Assembly: GCA_016715075.1 (NCBI GenBank)
Contig: JADKBK010000001.1
Coordinates: 248,001-312,000 of the forward strand
Direction: 5' to 3'
Origin: Bacteroidales bacterium
GTDB lineage: Bacteria; Bacteroidota; Bacteroidia; Bacteroidales; VadinHA17
DNA length: 64,000 bases
Part shown: piece by piece, positions 24,899 to 33,340 of the stretch
Layout of the letters: each line of letters begins with the position of its first letter
How positions within the stretch are numbered: the stretch's first letter is position 1
The notes under the pieces: generated by a model
What the model was told of the DNA's origin: nothing
Databases searched by the model: none
The model's input: only the letters and a program-made list of their open reading frames with translations
Translations under genes and position numbers: made by a program

Positions 24899-25861
24899 AT
24901 GAAACTTATTTCTATCCTCCTTTTGATGTTATTCTGGCTATTAGCGGGTTGTTCAAATACACATCAGGGTAAGCCGAAGGAGATAATTATTTTTCATGCC
25001 GGTAGTCTGTCAGTTCCCTTTAACGAGCTGAAAAGGGAATATGAAAAGATCCATCCAAACATAAATATCCTCCTTGAACCGGCCGGAAGTCTTGTATGTG
25101 CCAGAAAAATAACCGAACTCCGGAAACCATGCGATATTATAGCATCTGCAGATTATTTTGTTATTAATGAGCTTCTTGTTCCTGAATATACAAAATGGAG
25201 CATAAAGTTCGCCACAAATGAGATTGTAATAGCTTTTAGTGATAAATCAAAATATGCCACGGAAATTAACAGTGAAAACTGGCCGGATATCCTTCTGAGG
25301 GATGATGTAATCTTCTCCCGTTCCGATCCTGATGCAGATCCATGCGGTTACAGGGCTGTCTTCACAATAATGCTTGCCGAAAAACAGTACGGCAGGAAAG
25401 GATTGACCGGGAAAATGCTGTCGAAAGACCGTGATTTCATACGTCCAAAGGAGGTGGATCTGGTCGCTCTTATAGAAGCCAATGCTGCTGATTACATGTT
25501 TCAGTATAAGTCTGTAGCAATACAACATGGATTGAAATATATTGAACTTCCTGATGAAATTAATCTGTCTGACCCCGGTAATACCGCTCTCTATAAATCA
25601 GTTTCACTGGATGTTGCAGGCAAGACACCCGGTTCTAAGATGAAAGTTACTGGCGATTATATTAATTACAGCATGACTGTTATAGACAGTGCTCCCTCCA
25701 GTGAGGAGGCCATTGATTTTGTCTGTTTTATTTTAAGTGATAAAGGTCTGGAAATCTTCCGGCGGAATGGTCAGGATCCAATCAAACCGTTTTCAACGGA
25801 ACAGCCGGGACAACTGCCGGCAAAATTAAATCAATTTTCAGCCGTCACGGAGCATAATTAA
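24899..25861 (+). CDS. wtpA: Tungstate/molybdate-binding lipoprotein WtpA
   Basis: 320 residues with a lipoprotein signal (LLLMLFWLLAGC) and the Wtp/ModA-type fold. The oxyanion-binding segments are IIFHAGSLSVPFNEL, PAGSLVCARKI and RSDPDADPCGYRAVF. The last block, with its DPCGYR, is typical of WtpA rather than E. coli ModA. It captures tungstate or molybdate outside the cell membrane. The permease and ATPase follow directly. Tungstate as the main substrate is inferred from the AOR gene next door. Confidence 0.9.
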   Translation: MKLISILLLMLFWLLAGCSNTHQGKPKEIIIFHAGSLSVPFNELKREYEKIHPNINILLEPAGSLVCARKITELRKPCDIIASADYFVINELLVPEYTKWSIKFATNEIVIAFSDKSKYATEINSENWPDILLRDDVIFSRSDPDADPCGYRAVFTIMLAEKQYGRKGLTGKMLSKDRDFIRPKEVDLVALIEANAADYMFQYKSVAIQHGLKYIELPDEINLSDPGNTALYKSVSLDVAGKTPGSKMKVTGDYINYSMTVIDSAPSSEEAIDFVCFILSDKGLEIFRRNGQDPIKPFSTEQPGQLPAKLNQFSAVTEHN

Positions 25862-25868
25862 TTTGAAT

Positions 25869-26663
25869 ATGAACAGATACGGACCTTTCAACTGGATTCT
25901 TCTTTTATTGTCTTCTTTGGTCCTGCTATTTATTGTTGCACCTCTGACAGGGCTGTTTTTACATACCGGAGCGAAGGAACTGTTTGAGACTGCCGGTGAC
26001 AAGACAGTTCAGGACAGTATTTTACTAACCGTTTGGATATCATTTGCTGCAACATTATTCTTCTCTATAGCTGCGGTTCCATTTGCATGGTTGCTTGCAA
26101 GAAAAAAATTCCCTCTTAAAAGCGTTGTGCAGGGAATCATTGATCTTCCAGTAGTTTTACCCCATACAGCTGCAGGTATTGCTCTTCTGGGATTTATTTC
26201 GCGGGATGGGCTGCTTGGTAAGGCCGCTTCGCTGATAAATAGCCGTGGAGGTATCGCATTAGCAATGGCATTTGTGAGTCTTCCATTTCTGATAAACTCG
26301 GCAAAGGATGGTTTTTCTGCTATCCCTGAACGGCTCGAGAAAGCTGCCCTTAATCTGGGCGCAAGCAAGTCCAGAGTATTCTTTACAATATCACTTCCCC
26401 TGGCATGGAGGAGTATCATTACAGGATTTGTCATGATGTTCGCCAGAGGCATGAGTGAATTCGGAGCTGTAGTAATAATTGCTTACCATCCTATGATTGC
26501 TCCTGTTCTGATATATGACAGGTTCAGTTCATTTGGATTGAAATATGCCAGGCCTGCTGCTGTATTGTTTATTATTGTAGCTCTGGTAGTATTTACTGTT
26601 CTGAGATTGATGTCTGAAAAGCGGAGATCTGTAGACCCTAAAGATGAAAATGCTGATTCTTAA
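25869..26663 (+). CDS. wtpB: Tungstate/molybdate ABC transporter permease WtpB
   Basis: About 264 residues, with about six hydrophobic segments. The EAA-type cytoplasmic loop reads EKAALNLGASKSRVFFTISLPLA, followed by RGMSEFGAVVIIAY, a segment shared by ModB/WtpB permeases. ATG 25869 was chosen over a TTG six bases upstream. The coding end overlaps the ATPase start by 20 bases. Confidence 0.9.
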   Translation: MNRYGPFNWILLLLSSLVLLFIVAPLTGLFLHTGAKELFETAGDKTVQDSILLTVWISFAATLFFSIAAVPFAWLLARKKFPLKSVVQGIIDLPVVLPHTAAGIALLGFISRDGLLGKAASLINSRGGIALAMAFVSLPFLINSAKDGFSAIPERLEKAALNLGASKSRVFFTISLPLAWRSIITGFVMMFARGMSEFGAVVIIAYHPMIAPVLIYDRFSSFGLKYARPAAVLFIIVALVVFTVLRLMSEKRRSVDPKDENADS

Positions 26664-27708
26664 TAAAATATCGAAAAAACTGGGTGATTTCCAATTGACG
26701 GATATTAATATGGAAATACCGGAAGGAACCTACTATGTACTGTTGGGGCGGTCAGGCTCCGGGAAGACACAGCTTCTTGAACTTATTGCCGGGTTGAACG
26801 TTCCTGATAAAGGTGAGATATGGCTCGACGGTGAGGATATTACAAATAAAGGACTTCAGAGAAGAGGTATAGGGCTTGTTTTTCAGGATTATGCTATTTT
26901 CCCCAATATGACTGTTTTCGGAAATATCGCATATGCGCTTCATGCGAGAAGAACTGATAAGAAGGTTGTAAGTGAGAGAGTTGAGAAAGTTTCGGGAGAA
27001 CTGAGTATATCACATCTTCTGGGAAGAAGTATTCAGCATCTCTCGGGGGGGGAACTCCAGCGTGTTGCTTTGGCACGTACGCTGATTACTTCTCCAAGAC
27101 TGCTCCTCCTTGATGAACCGATGGCCTCAATAGATGCCAGTCTGAAGGATGATATCAAGAGGCTGCTTCGCCAACTTAACAGCAAAGGGCTTACAATTAT
27201 TCATGTGACTCACGATTACAGGGAGGCAGTAAGCCTTGCAAATATGGTGGGAGTAATCCATAACGGGAGAATTATCCAGGAAGGGATTCCTGATCAAGTA
27301 TTCAGGAAACCGGTAAATAAATTTGTAGCAAGATACTCCGGGATCAGGAATTTTTTCAGGGTTGAATTCAGAGAAGAGAACGGGGTTTGGAGCGCAGTCA
27401 GCAAGAATAAGGTGGTAATTGGATTATCAGGCAGTTTTTATCCTGATGAAGGACTTCTCATAATCAGAAGCGATGATATTAAGATTTCTCCAATGAGGCC
27501 GGATTCCGGATCGGAAAATTGCTTCCGGGGTACTGTGATTGATATACTTCCATCCGAATTTGGGATGGAGATAACAATAGATGCAGGTGAAACATATTAT
27601 GTTGATATTTCTTCCGATACCTTCCGGAAGTATCCGGTAACGGTCTCTTCAGAAGTATGGATCACTTTTTCACCAGATGCCTGTGTCGCATTGGATAGCA
27701 AGATGTAA
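26644..27708 (+). CDS. wtpC: Tungstate/molybdate ABC transporter ATPase WtpC
   Basis: 354 residues. Walker A GRSGSGKT (35-42), signature LSGGE (133-137), Walker B LLLLDEP (153-159), and the switch His in HVTHDYREA. The C-terminal third (from about 230) looks like a TOBE/MOP regulatory domain that binds oxyanion in this family. It forms the wtpABC operon with the two genes before it; the moeA gene follows 34 bases later on the same strand. Confidence 0.92.
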   Translation: MKMLILNKISKKLGDFQLTDINMEIPEGTYYVLLGRSGSGKTQLLELIAGLNVPDKGEIWLDGEDITNKGLQRRGIGLVFQDYAIFPNMTVFGNIAYALHARRTDKKVVSERVEKVSGELSISHLLGRSIQHLSGGELQRVALARTLITSPRLLLLDEPMASIDASLKDDIKRLLRQLNSKGLTIIHVTHDYREAVSLANMVGVIHNGRIIQEGIPDQVFRKPVNKFVARYSGIRNFFRVEFREENGVWSAVSKNKVVIGLSGSFYPDEGLLIIRSDDIKISPMRPDSGSENCFRGTVIDILPSEFGMEITIDAGETYYVDISSDTFRKYPVTVSSEVWITFSPDACVALDSKM

Positions 27709-27742
27709 CACCAAACCAGTTAACGTTAAACATGAAACCAAC

Positions 27743-28924
27743 ATGGATTTAATATCATTTGAGGAAGCATACACAATGGTAATGAATTCAGCAATTGAAG
27801 CAGAAGCTGAAACGGTTGCTTTTACCTCTTCATTAAACAGGGTTCTGACGGCTGACATAAATAGTGATATGGATATGCCTCCCTTTAATAAGGCAACTGT
27901 TGATGGTTTTGCATGTCGAAGAGCAGATCTTGGAAGTGAACTCGAATTAATTGAGACGATCCCCGCAGGCAAGTCGCCTGAAAGCCGGGTTGGTGAAAGG
28001 CAGTGTTCAAAGATAATGACAGGAGCTGCTATACCGGAAGGAGCCGATATGGTATTTATGGTGGAGGACTCTGCAATTCTGACTTCCGGAAAGGTCATAT
28101 ACCGTGGATCCTTTACAAAAGACAATATTTCCCCGAGAGGAGAAGATATAAGGTCAGGTGACCGGGTTCTTGAATCAGGCAGATTAATAAGGCCCCAGGA
28201 TATAGCATTAATGGCTTTGGCCGGCCATACTTTGGTTAAAGTCAGTAAAAAGCCGGTAGTTGCAATCATAAGCTCTGGTAATGAGCTTGTTGAACCACCA
28301 GAAAGACCCGGGCTTTCCCAGATAAGAAATACCAATTCATACCAACTGATGGCTCAGACCGAAAGGGCAGGTGCAACTGGTGTCTACCTTGGAATTGCAG
28401 GGGATGATGAAGCAGCAACATTTGAGATTGTCAGCCAGGCGATATCCGGAAGTGATATTGTATTGATTTCAGGCGGTGTATCGATGGGTGATTTTGATTT
28501 TGTCCCTTCTGTGCTCGAAAGGGCAGGAGTAAGACTACTTTTTTCACGGATAAATATTCAGCCTGGAAAACCTACCATCTTTGGTATTCATGAAAAGAGT
28601 ATGGTGTTTGGCTTGCCTGGTAATCCGGTCTCATCCTTTATACAATTCGAGCTGCTTGTCAGACCTCTGATCTGCAAAATGATGGGTTACCATTGGGACC
28701 CGGTGATAATCAACCTCCCTATGGAGAGTTCATATTCAAGGAAATCGTCTGACAGAAGAGCGCTTATCCCTGTTAACATAACTGGCAATGGATACGTTTC
28801 TCCTGTTGAATATCATGGTTCAGCCCATATATCTGCATTTTCAAATGCAACAGGAATCATAACTTTGCCGGAAGGCAAGAAAAGTCTGGAGAAAGGAGAG
28901 ATTGTAAGTGTTAGACAGATTTAA
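27743..28924 (+). CDS. moeA: Molybdopterin molybdenumtransferase MoeA (tungsten/molybdenum insertase)
   Basis: About 393 residues. MoeA inserts Mo or W into adenylylated pyranopterin made by MogA/MoaB. Present are MPPFNKATVDGFACR, KIMTGAAIPEGADMV, the domain III block IVLISGGVSMGDFDF and GLPGNPVSSFIQFELLVRP, then the C-terminal domain IV. ATG 27743 was chosen because the upstream in-frame extension overlaps wtpC and does not look like the family. Its final 17 bases overlap moaA. Given the setting, it may handle tungsten. Confidence 0.94.
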   Translation: MDLISFEEAYTMVMNSAIEAEAETVAFTSSLNRVLTADINSDMDMPPFNKATVDGFACRRADLGSELELIETIPAGKSPESRVGERQCSKIMTGAAIPEGADMVFMVEDSAILTSGKVIYRGSFTKDNISPRGEDIRSGDRVLESGRLIRPQDIALMALAGHTLVKVSKKPVVAIISSGNELVEPPERPGLSQIRNTNSYQLMAQTERAGATGVYLGIAGDDEAATFEIVSQAISGSDIVLISGGVSMGDFDFVPSVLERAGVRLLFSRINIQPGKPTIFGIHEKSMVFGLPGNPVSSFIQFELLVRPLICKMMGYHWDPVIINLPMESSYSRKSSDRRALIPVNITGNGYVSPVEYHGSAHISAFSNATGIITLPEGKKSLEKGEIVSVRQI

Positions 28925-29708
28925 CCGGAATATTAATTACCTGCGGATATCAGTGACTGACAGGTGTAACCTCAGATGCACCTATTGCATGCCTGAAGAG
29001 GGTATACAGCTGCTTCACCATAGAGATATTCTAACCTTCGATGAAATTTGTGGTTTCACAAAAACTGCTGTTGCAGGCGGAGTTAATAAGGTAAGGATTA
29101 CGGGAGGAGAACCGCTTGTAAGAAAAGGAATTACAACTCTTGTTGGCATGATAGCTGAGATAAAAGAGATCAGGGATCTTTCCATGACAACAAATGGTGT
29201 TCTCCTTAAACACTTCGCAACTGACCTTAAGAAAGCAGGTCTGCAAAGAATAAATATCAGTCTTGATACAGTCGATCCGTTAAAATTTACGGCTATTACC
29301 CGGACAGGAAATATTGAGGATGTGTTTGATGGAATTCATGCTGCCAGAGTCGCTGGTCTCAGTCCGATAAAGATCAATTGTGTGATAAAACAATCAAAAG
29401 AAGAGGAAGAGGCCAGATCCGTTGCTCAATTTTGTAAAGATAATGATTTGGAAATTAGATATATAACACAAATGGATCTTGTGAAAGGCCATTTTTCTAC
29501 TGTCGTAGGAGGTTCAGGAGGCAACTGTACGCTTTGTAACAGGTTAAGGCTGACCGCGAATGGCAAATTAAAGCCATGCCTCTTCAGTAACATTGAATAC
29601 GATATCAGGGAACTCGGCTTTGAGAAGGCTTTGAAACTGGCTATTGAATCTAAGCCCGAATGCGGATCAACAAACGAAACAGGAGCATTTTATAATATCG
29701 GAGGCTGA
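28908..29708 (+). CDS. moaA: GTP 3',8-cyclase MoaA, unusually short
   Basis: 266 residues against about 330 in most MoaA. The radical-SAM cluster is C20-x3-C24-x2-C27 (CNLRCTYC), followed by RITGGEPLVRKG. The second cluster is C207-x2-C210-x13-C224 in CTLCNRLRLTANGKLKPC, which also holds the GTP-binding Arg residues, and the protein ends in the functional Gly-Gly tail (YNIGG). About 50-60 residues normally found between the RFIEYM-like strand (here IRYITQMDL) and the second cluster are missing, replaced by a short GGSGGN turn. The GTG start follows AAAGGAGAG. Confidence 0.92.
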   Translation: MLDRFNRNINYLRISVTDRCNLRCTYCMPEEGIQLLHHRDILTFDEICGFTKTAVAGGVNKVRITGGEPLVRKGITTLVGMIAEIKEIRDLSMTTNGVLLKHFATDLKKAGLQRINISLDTVDPLKFTAITRTGNIEDVFDGIHAARVAGLSPIKINCVIKQSKEEEEARSVAQFCKDNDLEIRYITQMDLVKGHFSTVVGGSGGNCTLCNRLRLTANGKLKPCLFSNIEYDIRELGFEKALKLAIESKPECGSTNETGAFYNIGG

Positions 29709-29736
29709 CTCTTAAGGTAAATAATAATTCTCTGCT

Positions 29737-30183
29737 ATGAAAGAACTTTCGCATACTGACAAAAAAGGCAAAGCAGCAATGGTTGATGTTGGAGATAAGG
29801 AAATACAGACCAGGATCGCCAAAGCAACAGGTCATATAGCTCTCGCTGAGGCTACTCTCAATCTCATAAAGGATAATGTTATGAAAAAGGGTGATGTTCT
29901 CACCGTGGCTCAGCTGGCGGGGATAAATGCAGCAAAGCAAACTTCAGCACTGATTCCCTTGTGTCATAATATTGTTCTGGACAATGTGAAAGTTGAGCTT
30001 TCAATCGATGAGGCAGGTGTAAAGGCTGATAGTGAAGTCAGATCCACCGGAAAGACCGGAGTGGAGATGGAAGCCCTTACAGCTGTGAGCGTTGCACTCC
30101 TGACAGTTTATGATATGTGCAAGGCAGTGGATAAGAAAATGATAATTGATAATATCTGTCTTACTGGAAAAATAAAAATATGA
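29737..30183 (+). CDS. moaC: Cyclic pyranopterin monophosphate synthase MoaC
   Basis: 148 residues. It converts the MoaA product to cyclic pyranopterin monophosphate. KGKAAMVDVGDKE, PLCHNIVLDNVKVEL and the highly conserved TGKTGVEMEALTAVSVALL and YDMCKAVDKKM blocks are all present. It lies 28 bases after moaA and overlaps the next gene by 4 bases. Confidence 0.96.
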   Translation: MKELSHTDKKGKAAMVDVGDKEIQTRIAKATGHIALAEATLNLIKDNVMKKGDVLTVAQLAGINAAKQTSALIPLCHNIVLDNVKVELSIDEAGVKADSEVRSTGKTGVEMEALTAVSVALLTVYDMCKAVDKKMIIDNICLTGKIKI

Positions 30184-30692
30184 ACCTCCCTCCAAAGTTT
30201 GATGTGCTGATAATAACTCTGAGCGACAGAGCATACAGCGGCGAATACAGTGATCTCAGCGGACCGAGGATCGGAGAGAGAGTTTCAGATTTTCTAACAT
30301 CAGAAGGCTGGCAATATGAGATATTCTTTAAGCTCCTTCCTGATAATTCTGATCTGCTCGGGGAACTATTAAAGGAAGCAGGAGAAAGATACAATCTTAT
30401 AATCACTACGGGAGGAACAGGTATCGGACCACGTGATATTACAATTGAGACTGTGGTTCCAATGCTTTCAAAAGAGATCCCGGGCATTATGGAATTTATA
30501 AGAATAAAGTACGGAACCCAGAAACCAAATGCTTTACTGAGCAGGGGAGTGGCGGGTATACTGGGCAAGGCACTCATTTATACTCTTCCGGGATCTGTGA
30601 AAGCTGTTGAAGAGTATATGGAGGAGATACTGAAGACACTTCAGCATACTGTTTATATGCAGTATGGCATAGATAAACATGAAAAGCATTAA
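30180..30692 (+). CDS. MogA/MoaB family molybdopterin adenylyltransferase
   Basis: 170 residues. This family adenylylates pyranopterin before metal insertion by MoeA. Present are ITLSDRAYSGEYSDLSGP, LIITTGGTGIGPRDITIE and the ALIYTLPGSVKAVEEYM end. It overlaps moaC by 4 bases and closes the cofactor operon. Whether it is MogA or MoaB cannot be decided from the sequence alone. No moaE follows. Confidence 0.93.
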   Translation: MNLPPKFDVLIITLSDRAYSGEYSDLSGPRIGERVSDFLTSEGWQYEIFFKLLPDNSDLLGELLKEAGERYNLIITTGGTGIGPRDITIETVVPMLSKEIPGIMEFIRIKYGTQKPNALLSRGVAGILGKALIYTLPGSVKAVEEYMEEILKTLQHTVYMQYGIDKHEKH

Positions 30693-30790
30693 CTGAACAA
30701 CTATTGGCCGGATTGAAACGGTTGTGCAATGTGGCTTAGGTGAACTCAGAATGTTGCAATTGGCTTAATTTCAATATCAAAACTTCAAAT

Positions 30791-33328
30791 ATGAAAAAGA
30801 CCGGATTATTATTGATAGTTATTCAGTTGTTACTTTGGAGTCAGCTTAAAGCCACAGATCTGGATCTTTCACCAGCCAAATGGATATGGTATCCTTCGGA
30901 GAGAACGCTGCAAAACACTTTTATCCTGTTCCGCAAGGAGATAAATATTGACAGGGATCATGTGAATGCAAAGGGGTGGGTCATAGCCGACAGCCGCTAT
31001 CAATTGTTTGTAAACGGGCAAAGAGTCCAGTGGGGTCCGGCTCCTTTCGATCCCAGATGGCAGGAGGCTGATCCTGTTGATATAAGCGGTTATCTGAAGC
31101 CCGGGAAAAATGTTATCGGCTGCCAGGTACTCTATTATGGGGTCGGAGATGGTACAAGTCCGCTTGGGATGCCGGGCTTTCTGATGAGAATAAATATTGA
31201 CGGTGCAGAGATAATTACAGACAGTACCTGGAAAACGTTTTTAGCCAGGAGCTGGAATCCGGGTCAGTATAAGCGCTGGTATCTGAGGGCTTTGCAGGAA
31301 AATTTTGATGCCAGGATCTTTCCATACGGCTGGAATACTTCATCCTTCACAGAGAATAGCGAGTGGCTGTCTGCTGAAGAACTGCCAGGTAAAGCAGGCA
31401 AATCATCAGCATCAAATAGTAATTCAAACTATCAGCTTGATATATCCGGAAATGTGGAGTCTCAGCTGCGGGAAAGGTCTATTCCAATGATGAAGGAGAA
31501 TTATGTTGACGTAAAAAAGCTTACCGAAGCATTCTGGATAGACTGGAAAATACCTTCCGAAAACTACTTCGACATGAAGGTGCCTGATGCTTTTACTGCT
31601 TCGGCGATGTTCCCTTTACCAGGATTTAAAAACAAAACAATAACAATTGAGCCAAACGGGAACATGGCGGCAGCACTCACTTTTGAGTTTGAAAGCCAGT
31701 CGGTCGGCTGGCCTGATTTTACTATTGATGCACCGGAAGGAACTGTCATTGAAATGATGGTTCATGAAGCGCATAAGCCTGGCACCGATGTACTGATTAA
31801 TACTCACTTTTACTCCTGGTCGCGTTTTATATGCAGGGAGGGAATTAACACATTTTCCCCTTTTGACTTTGAAAGCCTTCGCTGGATACAGCTTCATATT
31901 CATAACTTTAATCGCCCTGTGACAATATCTGATGTGGGCCTGCTTAGAAGACAGTTCGATTATAAACTGGAACCGCGAATTGTCATTTCCGATAAAGTTA
32001 TTCAGAAAGTTATGGATGCTTCAGTAAATACGCTTTATAATTCTGCACAGGACATTATTGTAGATGGAATGGCGAGGGAAAGACAACAATACAGCGGAGA
32101 CTGCTCGCACCAGTTGCATCCTCTCTATCAGGCATTTGGAGAAACCCGCTTACCTGCCCGTTTTGTTTCCACTTTTAGCCAGGGAATGACTGTTGATGGT
32201 TATTTTCTGGATTCCTGGCCTGCCTATGACCGGCTTGCACGTATTCAGCAACGCGAACTTAACTGGGGATACTGGGGATCAATCCTTGATCATGGTGTTG
32301 GATTTTGTCTGGATACTTACAATTACTACCTCTATACCGGCGATATCACACCAATTAATGAAGCCTATCCGCGAATCGTTAAGTTCTTCAGGTTCCTGCA
32401 AAATATGGTTGACAGTAAAGACGGCCTTCTCAGGGTCGAAGATCTTGGCCTGACCTGTGTCTGGATGGATCATATCGCCTATAAGCAGCAAAAACATAAA
32501 CAACTCTCATTCAATCTGTATGTTTCGGCTATGGCCGGCACTTCTCTGGTTGAACTCTCAAGGCTTTTCGGGGATAAGGAAATTGAAAAACAGGCAAAAG
32601 ATTTTTCTGATAAGATCCTTTCAAATTGCGTTACAAAATTTTGGAGTGATGAAGAAAAGGTCTTTATCGATAATAAGCCCTGGATGGAGGAAGAAAAAGA
32701 GGTCAGATACAGTGACAGAGCGCTTGCAACTGCCTTACTGTTCAATCAATGCCCTGGAAATGATGAAAAAAGATCTGTTGAAATACTGAAAACATTTCCA
32801 GCCAATATGGGTGTTTCTTATCCCTGCAATGCAGTCTGGCGCTATTGGGCTCTGGCAGAGAACGGTGAGGTGGAAACCTTGATGTATGATCTGAGGAATA
32901 TGTGGGGTAAGATGCCATCCGTATGGGAGAATAATACTCTCCAGGAAGACTGGAATGCAGGGTATGACGGCAGCTCACAGTGGAGTCATTGTGCCGTGGC
33001 TCCTATAGTTTTATTGTACCAGGGACTTGCAGGTGCCCGACCCTTATCCCCTGGCGGTAAAAAATACAGAATATATCCCCAGCCTGCTGATCTGAGATTA
33101 ATAGACCTTGATATTCAGACTCTCACAGGTCAGATTAAATTCAAATCGGAAGGGATGAAAGGAAACCGTGTGATTTCAATTGAAGTGCCAAATGAGAATG
33201 AAGTAGAGTTGTGGCTCGACAGCAGGGAAAATATCAGGCTGCCTGTGATTGAAAAAAACGGCAGGGGAATAACCAAATACAAATTAACAGGTGGTTCAAA
33301 GCTGACCCTGAAACTTAAATTTACTTAA
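30791..33328 (+). CDS. Exported alpha-L-rhamnosidase-like glycoside hydrolase (GH78-like)
   Basis: 845 residues with a signal peptide (KKTGLLLIVIQLLLWSQLKA). An N-terminal beta-sandwich (SPAKWIWYPSERTLQNTFILFRKEI) is followed by an alpha/alpha barrel. It has the GH78-like acidic segment DGMARERQQYSGDCSHQ and WGYWGSILDHGVGFCLDTYNYYLYTGD, and ends in a C-terminal beta domain. It would release rhamnose from plant pectin or similar glycans in the periplasm or outside. ATG 30791 was chosen to give the signal peptide. It is 12 bases before the next hydrolase gene. Confidence 0.82.
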   Translation: MKKTGLLLIVIQLLLWSQLKATDLDLSPAKWIWYPSERTLQNTFILFRKEINIDRDHVNAKGWVIADSRYQLFVNGQRVQWGPAPFDPRWQEADPVDISGYLKPGKNVIGCQVLYYGVGDGTSPLGMPGFLMRINIDGAEIITDSTWKTFLARSWNPGQYKRWYLRALQENFDARIFPYGWNTSSFTENSEWLSAEELPGKAGKSSASNSNSNYQLDISGNVESQLRERSIPMMKENYVDVKKLTEAFWIDWKIPSENYFDMKVPDAFTASAMFPLPGFKNKTITIEPNGNMAAALTFEFESQSVGWPDFTIDAPEGTVIEMMVHEAHKPGTDVLINTHFYSWSRFICREGINTFSPFDFESLRWIQLHIHNFNRPVTISDVGLLRRQFDYKLEPRIVISDKVIQKVMDASVNTLYNSAQDIIVDGMARERQQYSGDCSHQLHPLYQAFGETRLPARFVSTFSQGMTVDGYFLDSWPAYDRLARIQQRELNWGYWGSILDHGVGFCLDTYNYYLYTGDITPINEAYPRIVKFFRFLQNMVDSKDGLLRVEDLGLTCVWMDHIAYKQQKHKQLSFNLYVSAMAGTSLVELSRLFGDKEIEKQAKDFSDKILSNCVTKFWSDEEKVFIDNKPWMEEEKEVRYSDRALATALLFNQCPGNDEKRSVEILKTFPANMGVSYPCNAVWRYWALAENGEVETLMYDLRNMWGKMPSVWENNTLQEDWNAGYDGSSQWSHCAVAPIVLLYQGLAGARPLSPGGKKYRIYPQPADLRLIDLDIQTLTGQIKFKSEGMKGNRVISIEVPNENEVELWLDSRENIRLPVIEKNGRGITKYKLTGGSKLTLKLKFT

Positions 33329-33340
33329 TAATTACTTGCA

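Noticed and set aside
27670..28335. 221-codon antisense frame opposite wtpC/moeA
   Set aside because: Ser-rich product without domains, fully explained by the codon pattern of moeA on the other strand.
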